In this document: piece after piece, positions 6,419 to 12,753 of the stretch
How positions within the stretch are numbered: position 1 is the first letter of the stretch
How the letters are laid out: every line of letters begins with the position of its first letter
From: Clostridiaceae bacterium
Lineage (GTDB): Bacteria > Bacillota > Clostridia > DSM-8532
Reading direction: 5' to 3'
Length of the DNA: 16,284 nucleotides
Assembly (NCBI GenBank): GCA_025361665.1
Contig: JANYKF010000469.1
Location: 1 to 16,284, forward strand
Translations under genes and position numbers: made by a program
Notes under the pieces: model-generated
What the model saw: only the letters and a program-made list of their open reading frames with translations
Databases searched by the model: none
What the model was told of the DNA's origin: nothing

Positions 6419-7393
6419 ATGCTGTTCGAGGAGAATCGGGAATCCCTGGGCAAAATCGCCACCTTGTACTATCTGGGCGAGTTGTCCCAGGATGAGATAG
6501 CGGAAATGTACGGTATATCCCGGTTCAAGGTTTCCCGCATCCTGAAAAAATGCCGGGAGTACCATATCATCGAGTTTCACATCAACAACAAACCAGAATA
6601 CTATCGCAAGCTGGAGACGCAATTGTGCGAGTGGATGAAGATTGACGCAGCGGTGATCGTCGCATCCGGGTCCACCCTCAATGAATCCAAGACCAATGTG
6701 GGACGCGCGGCGGCAAGGTACCTGGGTGAATCGCTGAAAGACGGCATGACGGTTGGCCTTGACTGGGGAACCACGCTGCAGGCGATGGTACGGGAGTACA
6801 ACTACCCCGGTCAATGCAAGGATTGCCTGTTCGTACAGATATCCGGCAGCGTCGCATCCCAATCCACCGTCAGCACGGACTATGTGGACGGCCATGACCT
6901 GGTCAGGAATCTGGCCGCGAAGGCCGGGGCAAGCTGGTCCCTTTTTCCCGCCCCTTACATCGTGAAGGACCGGCTGCTGTGCACTATGCTGCTGGAAGAA
7001 CCCGCCATTCGGAAACACATTGATCTGTTTGACAAAATCGACACGGCCATCTTCGGCATCGGTTCTTCGGTTTCACAGAACCTCAGTGCATTCTATCGGA
7101 TCTTTCTGTCGCCGGAGGAATGGGAACAGCTTCTGACCTATGATAGCGCAGGAGAAGTATTCAGCAACAGGCTGACGATGGAAGGCACGGTCATCGAAAC
7201 GTTTCTGACCGGCCGCGTGCTGACCATCGGGCTGGCACAGCTGAAGCGCATCCCGAACGTCGTCGTGCTGGGCGCGGGCGCAGACAAGGCCCTATCGCTC
7301 ATCGCCGCGGCGAAAGGCGGTTTCTTCAATAGGATGATCATCGACGAAGTCACCGCGCTGAGCATCCTGCATCATTTCGAAACAACCGGGTGA
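6419..7393 (+). CDS. SorC/DeoR-type (sugar-binding domain) transcriptional regulator
   Basis: This DNA-binding regulator of the SorC family has 324 aa. The N-terminal helix-turn-helix is at about 16-45 (YYLGELSQDEIAEMYGISRF, then KVSRILKK). The C-terminal effector domain resembles a sugar-phosphate isomerase, with GLDWGTTL and the typical ending VVVLGAGADKALSLIAAAKG, FNRMIIDEVTA. The start at 6419 is supported by GGAAGGAGG 9 nt upstream and by matching the usual family start just before the helix-turn-helix; the frame stays open upstream to 6263 without a ribosome site. It is divergent from the kinase/E1-E2 operon and is most likely its local regulator. The effector is probably a phosphorylated intermediate made by that operon's kinase, which is inference. 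Confidence 0.93.
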   Translation: MLFEENRESLGKIATLYYLGELSQDEIAEMYGISRFKVSRILKKCREYHIIEFHINNKPEYYRKLETQLCEWMKIDAAVIVASGSTLNESKTNVGRAAARYLGESLKDGMTVGLDWGTTLQAMVREYNYPGQCKDCLFVQISGSVASQSTVSTDYVDGHDLVRNLAAKAGASWSLFPAPYIVKDRLLCTMLLEEPAIRKHIDLFDKIDTAIFGIGSSVSQNLSAFYRIFLSPEEWEQLLTYDSAGEVFSNRLTMEGTVIETFLTGRVLTIGLAQLKRIPNVVVLGAGADKALSLIAAAKGGFFNRMIIDEVTALSILHHFETTG

Positions 7394-7456
7394 TTCAACC
7401 CGGCATGGATATGACGCAGGATAATTGCCAGCGCTTATGAAACAGCACGTGAAACG

Positions 7457-8371
7457 TCATTCCGGTTCACGAATTCCCGGCCTCATCAGCCTGTGCAATG
7501 TCTCTCCGGCAAGTCTCATCTCTTCCGCGGATGGAATCCAGTCTTTTCTCCCGTTGTCTCCCAATCCCATCTGTTCACTCTTCGACCCGCCATAGGGATG
7601 ATAGGAAAGAAGCTCCACCCCGATGCAGTGTTTCAGACCGGAAGCCGTTTCCGCGAGCGAATGAAGATGTTCTTCCTCCAGGTTGATTCCTTTTGCCAGC
7701 ATGCTTCGCAGGAGGATTTTCGATCCCAGCGCATCCGCCGCGCGAAGGTTTTTCAGGATCAGTGCATTGGATACGCCTGTATATTCCTTGTGGCGTTTCG
7801 CGTTTCCATCCTTGAAGTCCCAGAGAAACAAATCCGTAAGCGCCGCAATCGGGGCAAGATGGGTTGCATCGAAATGGCCGGCCGTTTCCACGACTGTGTT
7901 CAGGCCGTTGTCCTTCGCGAGACGAAGGAGTTCCAGACAGCCGCCCGCCTGCAGCAAGGGTTCTCCGCCGGAAAGGGTGATTCCCCCCTTTTCCCCGTAG
8001 AACACTTTATCCTTCAGGACGATTTCCATGATTTCAACCGGATCCAGCATGCGGCTGACAGGTTCGACAGCCTTCGCAGGGCATGCCTCCGTGCATCGGA
8101 AACAGCCTTTGCAGAGGGTCGCATCATAATCATGCCTGCCGGTGCGTCCAAACGGATGCATCGAATGCGCGCCGTTCGGGCATGCCTTCACACAGGCTCC
8201 GCATCCGATGCATCTTCCGGCCACATAAAATAGCATCGGGCAGCCGGACTGCGTTTCCGGATTATGGCACCATGCGCACCGCAAGGGACAGCCCTGAAAA
8301 AACACGGTGGTTCGGACACCCGGCCCGTCATGCGTGCTGAAACGCTGGATGTTGGTGATGGAAAGCAGCAT
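7457..8371 (-). CDS. Glycyl radical enzyme activating enzyme (radical SAM)
   Basis: This radical-SAM activase (304 aa) places the glycyl radical on its partner, the GRE encoded just upstream. The radical-SAM cluster motif CPLRCAWC gives C28, C32 and C35. A ferredoxin-type insert carries two further 4Fe-4S motifs (C54/57/60/64 and C87/90/93/97), as in activases of dehydratase- and decarboxylase-type GREs. It is absent from PflA. The SAM-binding GGEPLLQ follows at about 138-144. The start is 4 nt after the GRE stop, and its ribosome site AAGGAG lies inside the last GRE codons, so translation is likely coupled. It converges on the SorC-type gene with a 63-bp gap that contains no clear terminator. 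Confidence 0.95.
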   Translation of the reverse strand: MLLSITNIQRFSTHDGPGVRTTVFFQGCPLRCAWCHNPETQSGCPMLFYVAGRCIGCGACVKACPNGAHSMHPFGRTGRHDYDATLCKGCFRCTEACPAKAVEPVSRMLDPVEIMEIVLKDKVFYGEKGGITLSGGEPLLQAGGCLELLRLAKDNGLNTVVETAGHFDATHLAPIAALTDLFLWDFKDGNAKRHKEYTGVSNALILKNLRAADALGSKILLRSMLAKGINLEEEHLHSLAETASGLKHCIGVELLSYHPYGGSKSEQMGLGDNGRKDWIPSAEEMRLAGETLHRLMRPGIREPE

Positions 8372-8375
8372 TCGA

Positions 8376-10508
8376 TCATACTCCTTGCGCAGTTCGTTCG
8401 ATCACCATTTCCTGCCACTCCGGACCCAGTGTCACAAATCGCGCGTTCCAGCCGGATACGCGGACAGAGAGGGTCTTGTAATCTTCCGGATTCGCCTGTG
8501 CCAGCCGCAGTACGGTGGCATCCACCACATCCGGCTGCAGGAAGAACCCCCCGAGCGCCACAAAACCCTTCAGGAGGGCGACAAGGGATTCGACCCCGTT
8601 CTCTCCCTGCACGGCCGTATGATGCAGTTTCACATCCAGGGCAGCGCCATTCGCCTGCCTGGACAGGTCGGCCTTGCAGTACGACCTGATCATGGCGGTT
8701 GCGCCGGCAGAATCCGTTCCCGGCGTGGGTGACGTGTTGGAAGAAAGGATGTCTCCCTTTCTGCGACCAAACGGAACGGCAGTCCGGAAAGGTGCCCACT
8801 CGATTTGACGTCCGAATGTGCTGACCCCTGCCGGAAACAGGATCGGGCAGCGTCCCTTCAGTTCCGCCACGATGCCGGCAAAATCGTTCAGGACATTGCA
8901 GGTGAATGCATCCGCCTCATCATGATCGTTCCCATAGTACGTGTATTGGTTCAGCACATATTGCCGCAGAGCTTCCTGTCCTTCCCAATTGCTTTGCAGG
9001 ATGGCCATCAGGCCACTGAAGGATACCTTGCGCTCCTCGAACACCAGCTTGTGAATCGCATACAGGCTGTTGCCTGCATCCGGTGCTCCGCCGATATGGG
9101 GAGACATGACATTGTAGCGCGCCCCCCCGCCCAGATAAGACAGTCCCGATTCGATGCACCCTTCGGTCAGCATGGAAACGGCGGAACAAGGGATGGCGGT
9201 GCGCCAGTGCCAATCGGCCCCCGGCAGCTGCCCTGTCCGGTCCCTGACAGTATCCCGGTAGATCCCTTCCACTGCCCGCTTCAAATCAGCCAGGTATTTG
9301 GCGTACAGGGAACCGAAATCGTCAAAAAGTGCCGGAGTGCCATTCAGGCCCAACGTATCGTTGAGCAGGATCTTCAGGCTGTCGAACGGGTAATATCCGA
9401 AGTGGGTCTTTCCCGGTACCTGCACTTCCCAGCAGCCATCGTTGGCGAAGCGGCGGGCCTCCGCGGTGGAGTATCCGAATTCCGTGAGGCTTTTGAGGAT
9501 CAGCGGTTCATTATAGGCCGCCACGATCCCACCGCCATGGCGTATGACTTCCGCCATTCGGGTCAGCAGTTTCTCCGGCGTATTTCCCCCGATACGGACG
9601 GAAACCGGAAAATCGCCGATGCCAAGTTCCTCGACGATGTCCAGAACCAGATAGGTCACTTCGTTGGTTACATCCTGGCCGTCCACGTCCATGCCGGACA
9701 AGACGATGTTCTGGTAATGGTGTGCATCTCCGCAGTCTTCCGGAATATCCCGGCGAATCCACTCGCAGCCCTTAATGAAGAATCCGGCCAAAATCTCCCT
9801 GGCTTCGTCCAGTGTCAGAACACCGGAAGCCAAATCCCGCTTGAGGAATCCCCCCAGCATTTCATCGATCCGGCCGATTCCCGGCCAGTTCCCGCAAAGG
9901 CGTTCGAAGGCAAAGACAAACCACAGGCTTTGAACCGCTTCGTGGAAATGGCGGGCCGGTTTGAACGGAACATGGATCAAATTGCCATGGATGGCAGGCT
10001 TCACGCGGGCCAATGCCTCCAGATACCTTTTGTGCCAGACACGCAAGGCACCGATCGTGTTTCGCATGCTCTCCAGGATTTCAATCTGCGGGGCACCCAG
10101 CGCCGGGTCAGCCAGACGCAAGATGAGTTCCTGAGCAATTCCGTCGATGCCGGTTTCCAGCACCTTGCCAAAACCAAGCGTGACGTGGCTGACGCTGTCC
10201 CACAGCTTTCCACCACGCCAAAATGCGGGAACCACGTGATCGATGGCACCCCCGAGCGTAGCGGCCCCGCTGACTGTTTCGAATTCGCAAATACGGATGG
10301 GCGCCATCTCGGCGATCCTGGCAATGGCCGCATCGTATTTCCCGTATTCCGTCATCCGTTCGAACCCGATGATGTCATCCACCGCAACCACGGGCGTTCG
10401 CAGGGATTCCTCGCCGTATCTGCCGTGCAGGGATTCCCAAGCGAATTCCCTGGTTTGCGCATTCAGCCGTATTGGCCGCTTTTCATTGAAGGCCGTGTAG
10501 AATTCCAA
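8376..10508 (-). CDS. Glycyl radical enzyme (PFL-like, dehydratase/eliminase type), substrate unknown
   Basis: This is a PFL-superfamily radical enzyme. The active-site loop is NDGCWEVQVPGKT, with thiyl cysteine C359 and the general-base glutamate E361 of the CxE motif that marks C-O or C-N eliminases (glycerol dehydratase, choline lyase). It is not the Cys-Cys pair of true pyruvate formate-lyase. A second family block, GCIESGLSYLGGGARYN, is at 450-466. The glycyl radical motif is RVSGWNARF with G686; the residue after Gly is Trp, where Tyr is usual. I call a TTG start at 10508, because GGGAGG lies 7 nt upstream and the longer frame would translate a 27-bp tandem repeat. The protein is 710 aa, shorter than most family members (about 780-850), mainly at the N-terminus. 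The activase follows immediately; an aldo/keto reductase precedes. It may dehydrate a polyol, sugar or sugar acid. Confidence 0.93.
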   Translation of the reverse strand: MEFYTAFNEKRPIRLNAQTREFAWESLHGRYGEESLRTPVVAVDDIIGFERMTEYGKYDAAIARIAEMAPIRICEFETVSGAATLGGAIDHVVPAFWRGGKLWDSVSHVTLGFGKVLETGIDGIAQELILRLADPALGAPQIEILESMRNTIGALRVWHKRYLEALARVKPAIHGNLIHVPFKPARHFHEAVQSLWFVFAFERLCGNWPGIGRIDEMLGGFLKRDLASGVLTLDEAREILAGFFIKGCEWIRRDIPEDCGDAHHYQNIVLSGMDVDGQDVTNEVTYLVLDIVEELGIGDFPVSVRIGGNTPEKLLTRMAEVIRHGGGIVAAYNEPLILKSLTEFGYSTAEARRFANDGCWEVQVPGKTHFGYYPFDSLKILLNDTLGLNGTPALFDDFGSLYAKYLADLKRAVEGIYRDTVRDRTGQLPGADWHWRTAIPCSAVSMLTEGCIESGLSYLGGGARYNVMSPHIGGAPDAGNSLYAIHKLVFEERKVSFSGLMAILQSNWEGQEALRQYVLNQYTYYGNDHDEADAFTCNVLNDFAGIVAELKGRCPILFPAGVSTFGRQIEWAPFRTAVPFGRRKGDILSSNTSPTPGTDSAGATAMIRSYCKADLSRQANGAALDVKLHHTAVQGENGVESLVALLKGFVALGGFFLQPDVVDATVLRLAQANPEDYKTLSVRVSGWNARFVTLGPEWQEMVIERTAQGV

Positions 10509-10533
10509 GTTGTTTCCTCCCGGTTCACGATGA

Positions 10534-10638
10534 ATGCGGTTCCATGGACTCTCCAGGATCATATGTTTATATGGACTCTCCAGGCTCATGCGGTTCCATG
10601 GACTCTCCAGGCTCATGCGGCTACATGGACTCTCCAGG
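10534..10638. repeat. 27-bp tandem repeat, four copies, just upstream of the GRE gene
   Basis: ATGGACTCTCCAGG occurs at 10544, 10571, 10598 and 10625, exactly 27 bp apart, joined by variants of CTCATGCGGTTCC. The array fills the 141-bp gap between the aldo/keto reductase and the GRE and ends about 12 nt before the GRE ribosome site. Read on the minus strand it is open in the GRE frame and would encode repeats of SLESPWNR. Each minus-strand unit also contains GGAGAG and ATG. Confidence 0.95.
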
Positions 10639-10649
10639 AAACTCGGGTT

Positions 10650-11762
10650 TCAGTATATGTCTTTGTCTGCCAGTTTATAATCGGCAATTCCCAGTTTCCG
10701 GATGATGTCGATGCCATACGGACACTTTGGCATGCAGATTCTGCATTCCGTGCAGCGATCCCCCTTGACAGACAGGTCCCTGTACAGGTTCCTCGCCATG
10801 CCATTGTTGCCGAACCAGAACCGCAGCCGTTGGCGCAGTGCGAAATCCGCCGTGTCTGTCACGGTTCCGTCCGCCATCTGGCGATCATAATATCCTTCAA
10901 GCCTGAAGATCTCCGGCATGTCGATCCCTTCAGGGCACGAGAGGCATTTTCCGCACTGGCGGCAAACATAGTTGCCAAGTTCCGGCGCGTCCCGATAGAG
11001 CTTCTCCTTGTCCTCATCGCTCATCGGCACGAATGCTTCGGCATAGGAAAGATCCGCTTCCAGCATGGCACGGCTGTTGATGCCCCCGACCACGACGGAA
11101 ACCGGCTGGCTGAAGGCATACCGGAAAGCCGGTTCGGCGGAGCGGTACAGGAGGCCGTCGGCAACAGGCTTCATCAGGATGACGGCAACGTTTTTGGCGT
11201 TGGCAAGTGGAAGAAGGGTTTCCTCGATTTCGGGAAAATTGAAATGATCATAGTAATTGATCGTCGTCATCACCGCTCGGAACGGGTAGCGCCGGAGCGC
11301 CTCCACCAGGACATCCGGCTGACCGTGCATCGATAGGCCGATGAACCGGACCTTTCCTTCCCGCATGGCCTGTTCCGCGCCGGCAACGGCGCCATCCGGC
11401 GCGAGGATGGCGTCAAGGTCTTCCATGGTGCCTACTGCATGCATCAACAGCACATCGACGTACTCTGTCTTCAGATTGGAGAGGCTTCGGTTCACGGAAT
11501 CCAGGCATCCCTGCCTGCCTCGTTCTCCGGTTTTCGTGACCAGGATGTATTCGTCGCGCCGATGAGATACGGAGAGCCCGATCTTGCGTTCCGATTCGCC
11601 ATCGCCGTACCCGAAAGCTGTTTCAATATAGTTTCCGCCCGCGTCCAGATATCCGTTGAGCAAGACCCTGGCTTCCGCAAGCGGGATCTCCAGCAGGTGA
11701 AATCCGCCGAAACCCAGAATGGATGTGCGCAGCCCCGTATTCCCAAAATCACGTTTTTCCAT
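10650..11762 (-). CDS. Aldo/keto reductase with C-terminal 4Fe-4S ferredoxin-like domain
   Basis: This is a fusion-type oxidoreductase (370 aa). An N-terminal aldo/keto reductase barrel covers about 1-255. A C-terminal domain carries two cysteine clusters (C267/270/273/276 and C337/340/343/347, ending CPYGID), typical of a group common in anaerobes. The catalytic tetrad reads Glu47 (IETA, where Asp is usual), Tyr52, Lys77 (VTKTG) and His108 (LLMHAV). The Asp-to-Glu change is unusual. It should reduce an aldehyde or ketone, or oxidise the alcohol; the iron-sulfur domain may link it to ferredoxin. The start has GAGGAGGG 7 nt upstream. It lies 35 bp after the Uma2-type gene and before the GRE, so it may process the GRE substrate or product. 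Confidence 0.93.
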   Translation of the reverse strand: MEKRDFGNTGLRTSILGFGGFHLLEIPLAEARVLLNGYLDAGGNYIETAFGYGDGESERKIGLSVSHRRDEYILVTKTGERGRQGCLDSVNRSLSNLKTEYVDVLLMHAVGTMEDLDAILAPDGAVAGAEQAMREGKVRFIGLSMHGQPDVLVEALRRYPFRAVMTTINYYDHFNFPEIEETLLPLANAKNVAVILMKPVADGLLYRSAEPAFRYAFSQPVSVVVGGINSRAMLEADLSYAEAFVPMSDEDKEKLYRDAPELGNYVCRQCGKCLSCPEGIDMPEIFRLEGYYDRQMADGTVTDTADFALRQRLRFWFGNNGMARNLYRDLSVKGDRCTECRICMPKCPYGIDIIRKLGIADYKLADKDIY

Positions 11763-11797
11763 GTCATTTCCCTCCTCAAGCCACCGATTTTTCCATA

Positions 11798-12532
11798 CTA
11801 GCCGAAAATTGAATGTACCGGTATGACCAGACCCTCGAACATGAATGACGCCGCATTTTCGCTGTCGTGGAAATTCCGGCTGTCGGCTACGTCCCCATTT
11901 TCAAATTTATATATTGTGATTTCCCGGTTGAAAGGATTTACGATCCAGTATTCGGAGACCCCGGTGGAGAGATAAAGATCCAGCTTCTTGACGGAATCCT
12001 TGCCAAGGGAGCTTTCCGACAAGATCTCGATGACCAGCGAAGGCACACCCATGTAGTAGCCCTTGTCATTCAAGTGCTCATCCAGGTCGCAGATCACCAT
12101 CAAGTCCGGCTGTACTACATTGGGTTTGTCAGCGCTTCGTTTCAGCGTGATGTCATAAGGGGCAAGCATGGGGCGGCAGCTTTTGTCGCGGAACCAGGCC
12201 GCAAAGTGATAATAAAGTTCACCCAGCGCCGTCTGGTGGATGGTCTTGGGCGAAGACATCCAATAGATCACGCCATCGATATACTCATACCGTTCCTCGC
12301 TCGAGTTGGTGAGTTCAAGAAATTCTTCAAAAGTGGCTTCCCGTGGATAAGCCGCATAGGCCGCCGCCCGTTCACTCACCATGAGAGTGGTTTCCGGATG
12401 GGTCTCAGGCTCTTTGTACGCGGTCAGCCGGGCCACTTTCTGGCCGTTGCTCAAGACGATGATGTCTTCGCGCATGGCTTCGCGCAGGTACTTGCCGAGA
12501 TTGTTTTTCAGATCGGTCGCATGTATCAACAT
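11798..12532 (-). CDS. Uma2-family (PD-(D/E)XK fold) protein with N-terminal Phd-like antitoxin domain
   Basis: This 244-aa protein has two parts. Residues 1-45 (ATDLKNNLGKYLREA, IIVLSNGQKVARLTAY) resemble the DNA-binding core of Phd/YefM antitoxins. Residues 65-244 match the Uma2/DUF820 family: RYEYIDGVIY at 81-90, PDLMV with D143, VIEILSESS with E169, KKLDLYLSTGVSEYWIVNP at 182-200. The D...ExL...K arrangement of the nuclease fold is kept. Uma2 proteins are widespread in some Bacillota and cyanobacteria, without a settled function. The start at 12532 follows GAGGAG by 6 nt. The frame stays open to an ATG at 12661 through two repeat arrays, but no ribosome site supports that start. It is the first gene of the minus-strand cluster and its relation to the metabolic genes is unclear. 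Confidence 0.87.
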   Translation of the reverse strand: MLIHATDLKNNLGKYLREAMREDIIVLSNGQKVARLTAYKEPETHPETTLMVSERAAAYAAYPREATFEEFLELTNSSEERYEYIDGVIYWMSSPKTIHQTALGELYYHFAAWFRDKSCRPMLAPYDITLKRSADKPNVVQPDLMVICDLDEHLNDKGYYMGVPSLVIEILSESSLGKDSVKKLDLYLSTGVSEYWIVNPFNREITIYKFENGDVADSRNFHDSENAASFMFEGLVIPVHSIFG

Positions 12533-12554
12533 ACGAATCTCCTCTGCATGACTA

Positions 12555-12588
12555 AAATAGCTGATTTGGCTTAAATAGCTAATATGGC
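12555..12588. repeat. Two imperfect 18-bp-spaced copies of AAATAGCT
   Basis: AAATAGCTGATTTGGC (12555-12570) and AAATAGCTAATATGGC (12573-12588) differ at two positions and are 18 bp apart. They overlap the candidate promoter of the Uma2-type gene. Confidence 0.7.
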
Positions 12589-12601
12589 CATTGTAACTCA
12601 A
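12572..12601 (-). promoter_or_regulatory. Candidate promoter for the Uma2/reductase/GRE cluster
   Basis: On the minus strand TTGAGT (12601-12596), an 18-bp spacer and TATTTA (12577-12572) form a plausible -35/-10 pair in a locally AT-rich stretch, about 40 nt before the Uma2-type start. The match is moderate. Confidence 0.3.
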
Positions 12602-12620
12602 CCACCCGAATAGCACAAGA

Positions 12621-12679
12621 TGAACGACCTTTGATTGAACGACCATTGATTGAACGACCATTGATGAACGACCATTGAT
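12621..12679. repeat. 15-bp tandem repeat, four copies, in the Uma2/enolase divergent gap
   Basis: TGAACGACCATTGAT-type units start at 12621 (one change, CCTTTGAT), 12636, 12651 and 12665; the third is one base short. On the minus strand each copy contains an ATG in the frame of the Uma2-type gene (MVVQS repeated), but the gene's own ribosome site favours a start far downstream. Confidence 0.92.
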
Positions 12680-12723
12680 GCCGGTTGCGCATTATGATAG
12701 GGTGAAGATTATCAGATCCGTAA

Positions 12724-12737
12724 CGAGTGACCACTCG
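12724..12737. promoter_or_regulatory. Inverted repeat abutting the ribosome site of the enolase-superfamily gene
   Basis: CGAGTG-AC-CACTCG has perfect 6-bp arms around 2 nt and ends directly before the GAAGGGAG ribosome site of the gene starting at 12754. It could be an operator. A 2-nt loop is too tight for a stable RNA hairpin with all 6 pairs, so a DNA site is more likely. Confidence 0.35.
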
Positions 12738-12753
12738 GAAGGGAGTCCAACAG

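Noticed and set aside
7448..7471. Inverted repeat CGTGAA/TTCACG as a terminator between the convergent SorC and activase genes
   Set aside because: The stem is 6 bp with a 12-nt loop, there is no T tract, and it overlaps the activase coding end.
8376..10508. Annotation as true pyruvate formate-lyase
   Set aside because: The active-site loop has GCWE (eliminase type), not the adjacent cysteine pair of pyruvate formate-lyase.
10509..10616. N-terminal extension of the GRE starting at ATG 10616
   Set aside because: It would translate the tandem repeat into SLESPWNR copies; a GGGAGG site 7 nt before TTG 10508 gives a better start.
8805..11336. 843-codon open frame on the plus strand opposite the GRE and aldo/keto reductase
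   Set aside because: It is antisense to two genes with clear family motifs, its translation runs through the intergenic repeat, and it shows no recognisable domain.
12533..12661. N-terminal extension of the Uma2-type protein starting at ATG 12661
   Set aside because: It is encoded by two repeat arrays and lacks a ribosome site, while ATG 12532 has GAGGAG at 6 nt.
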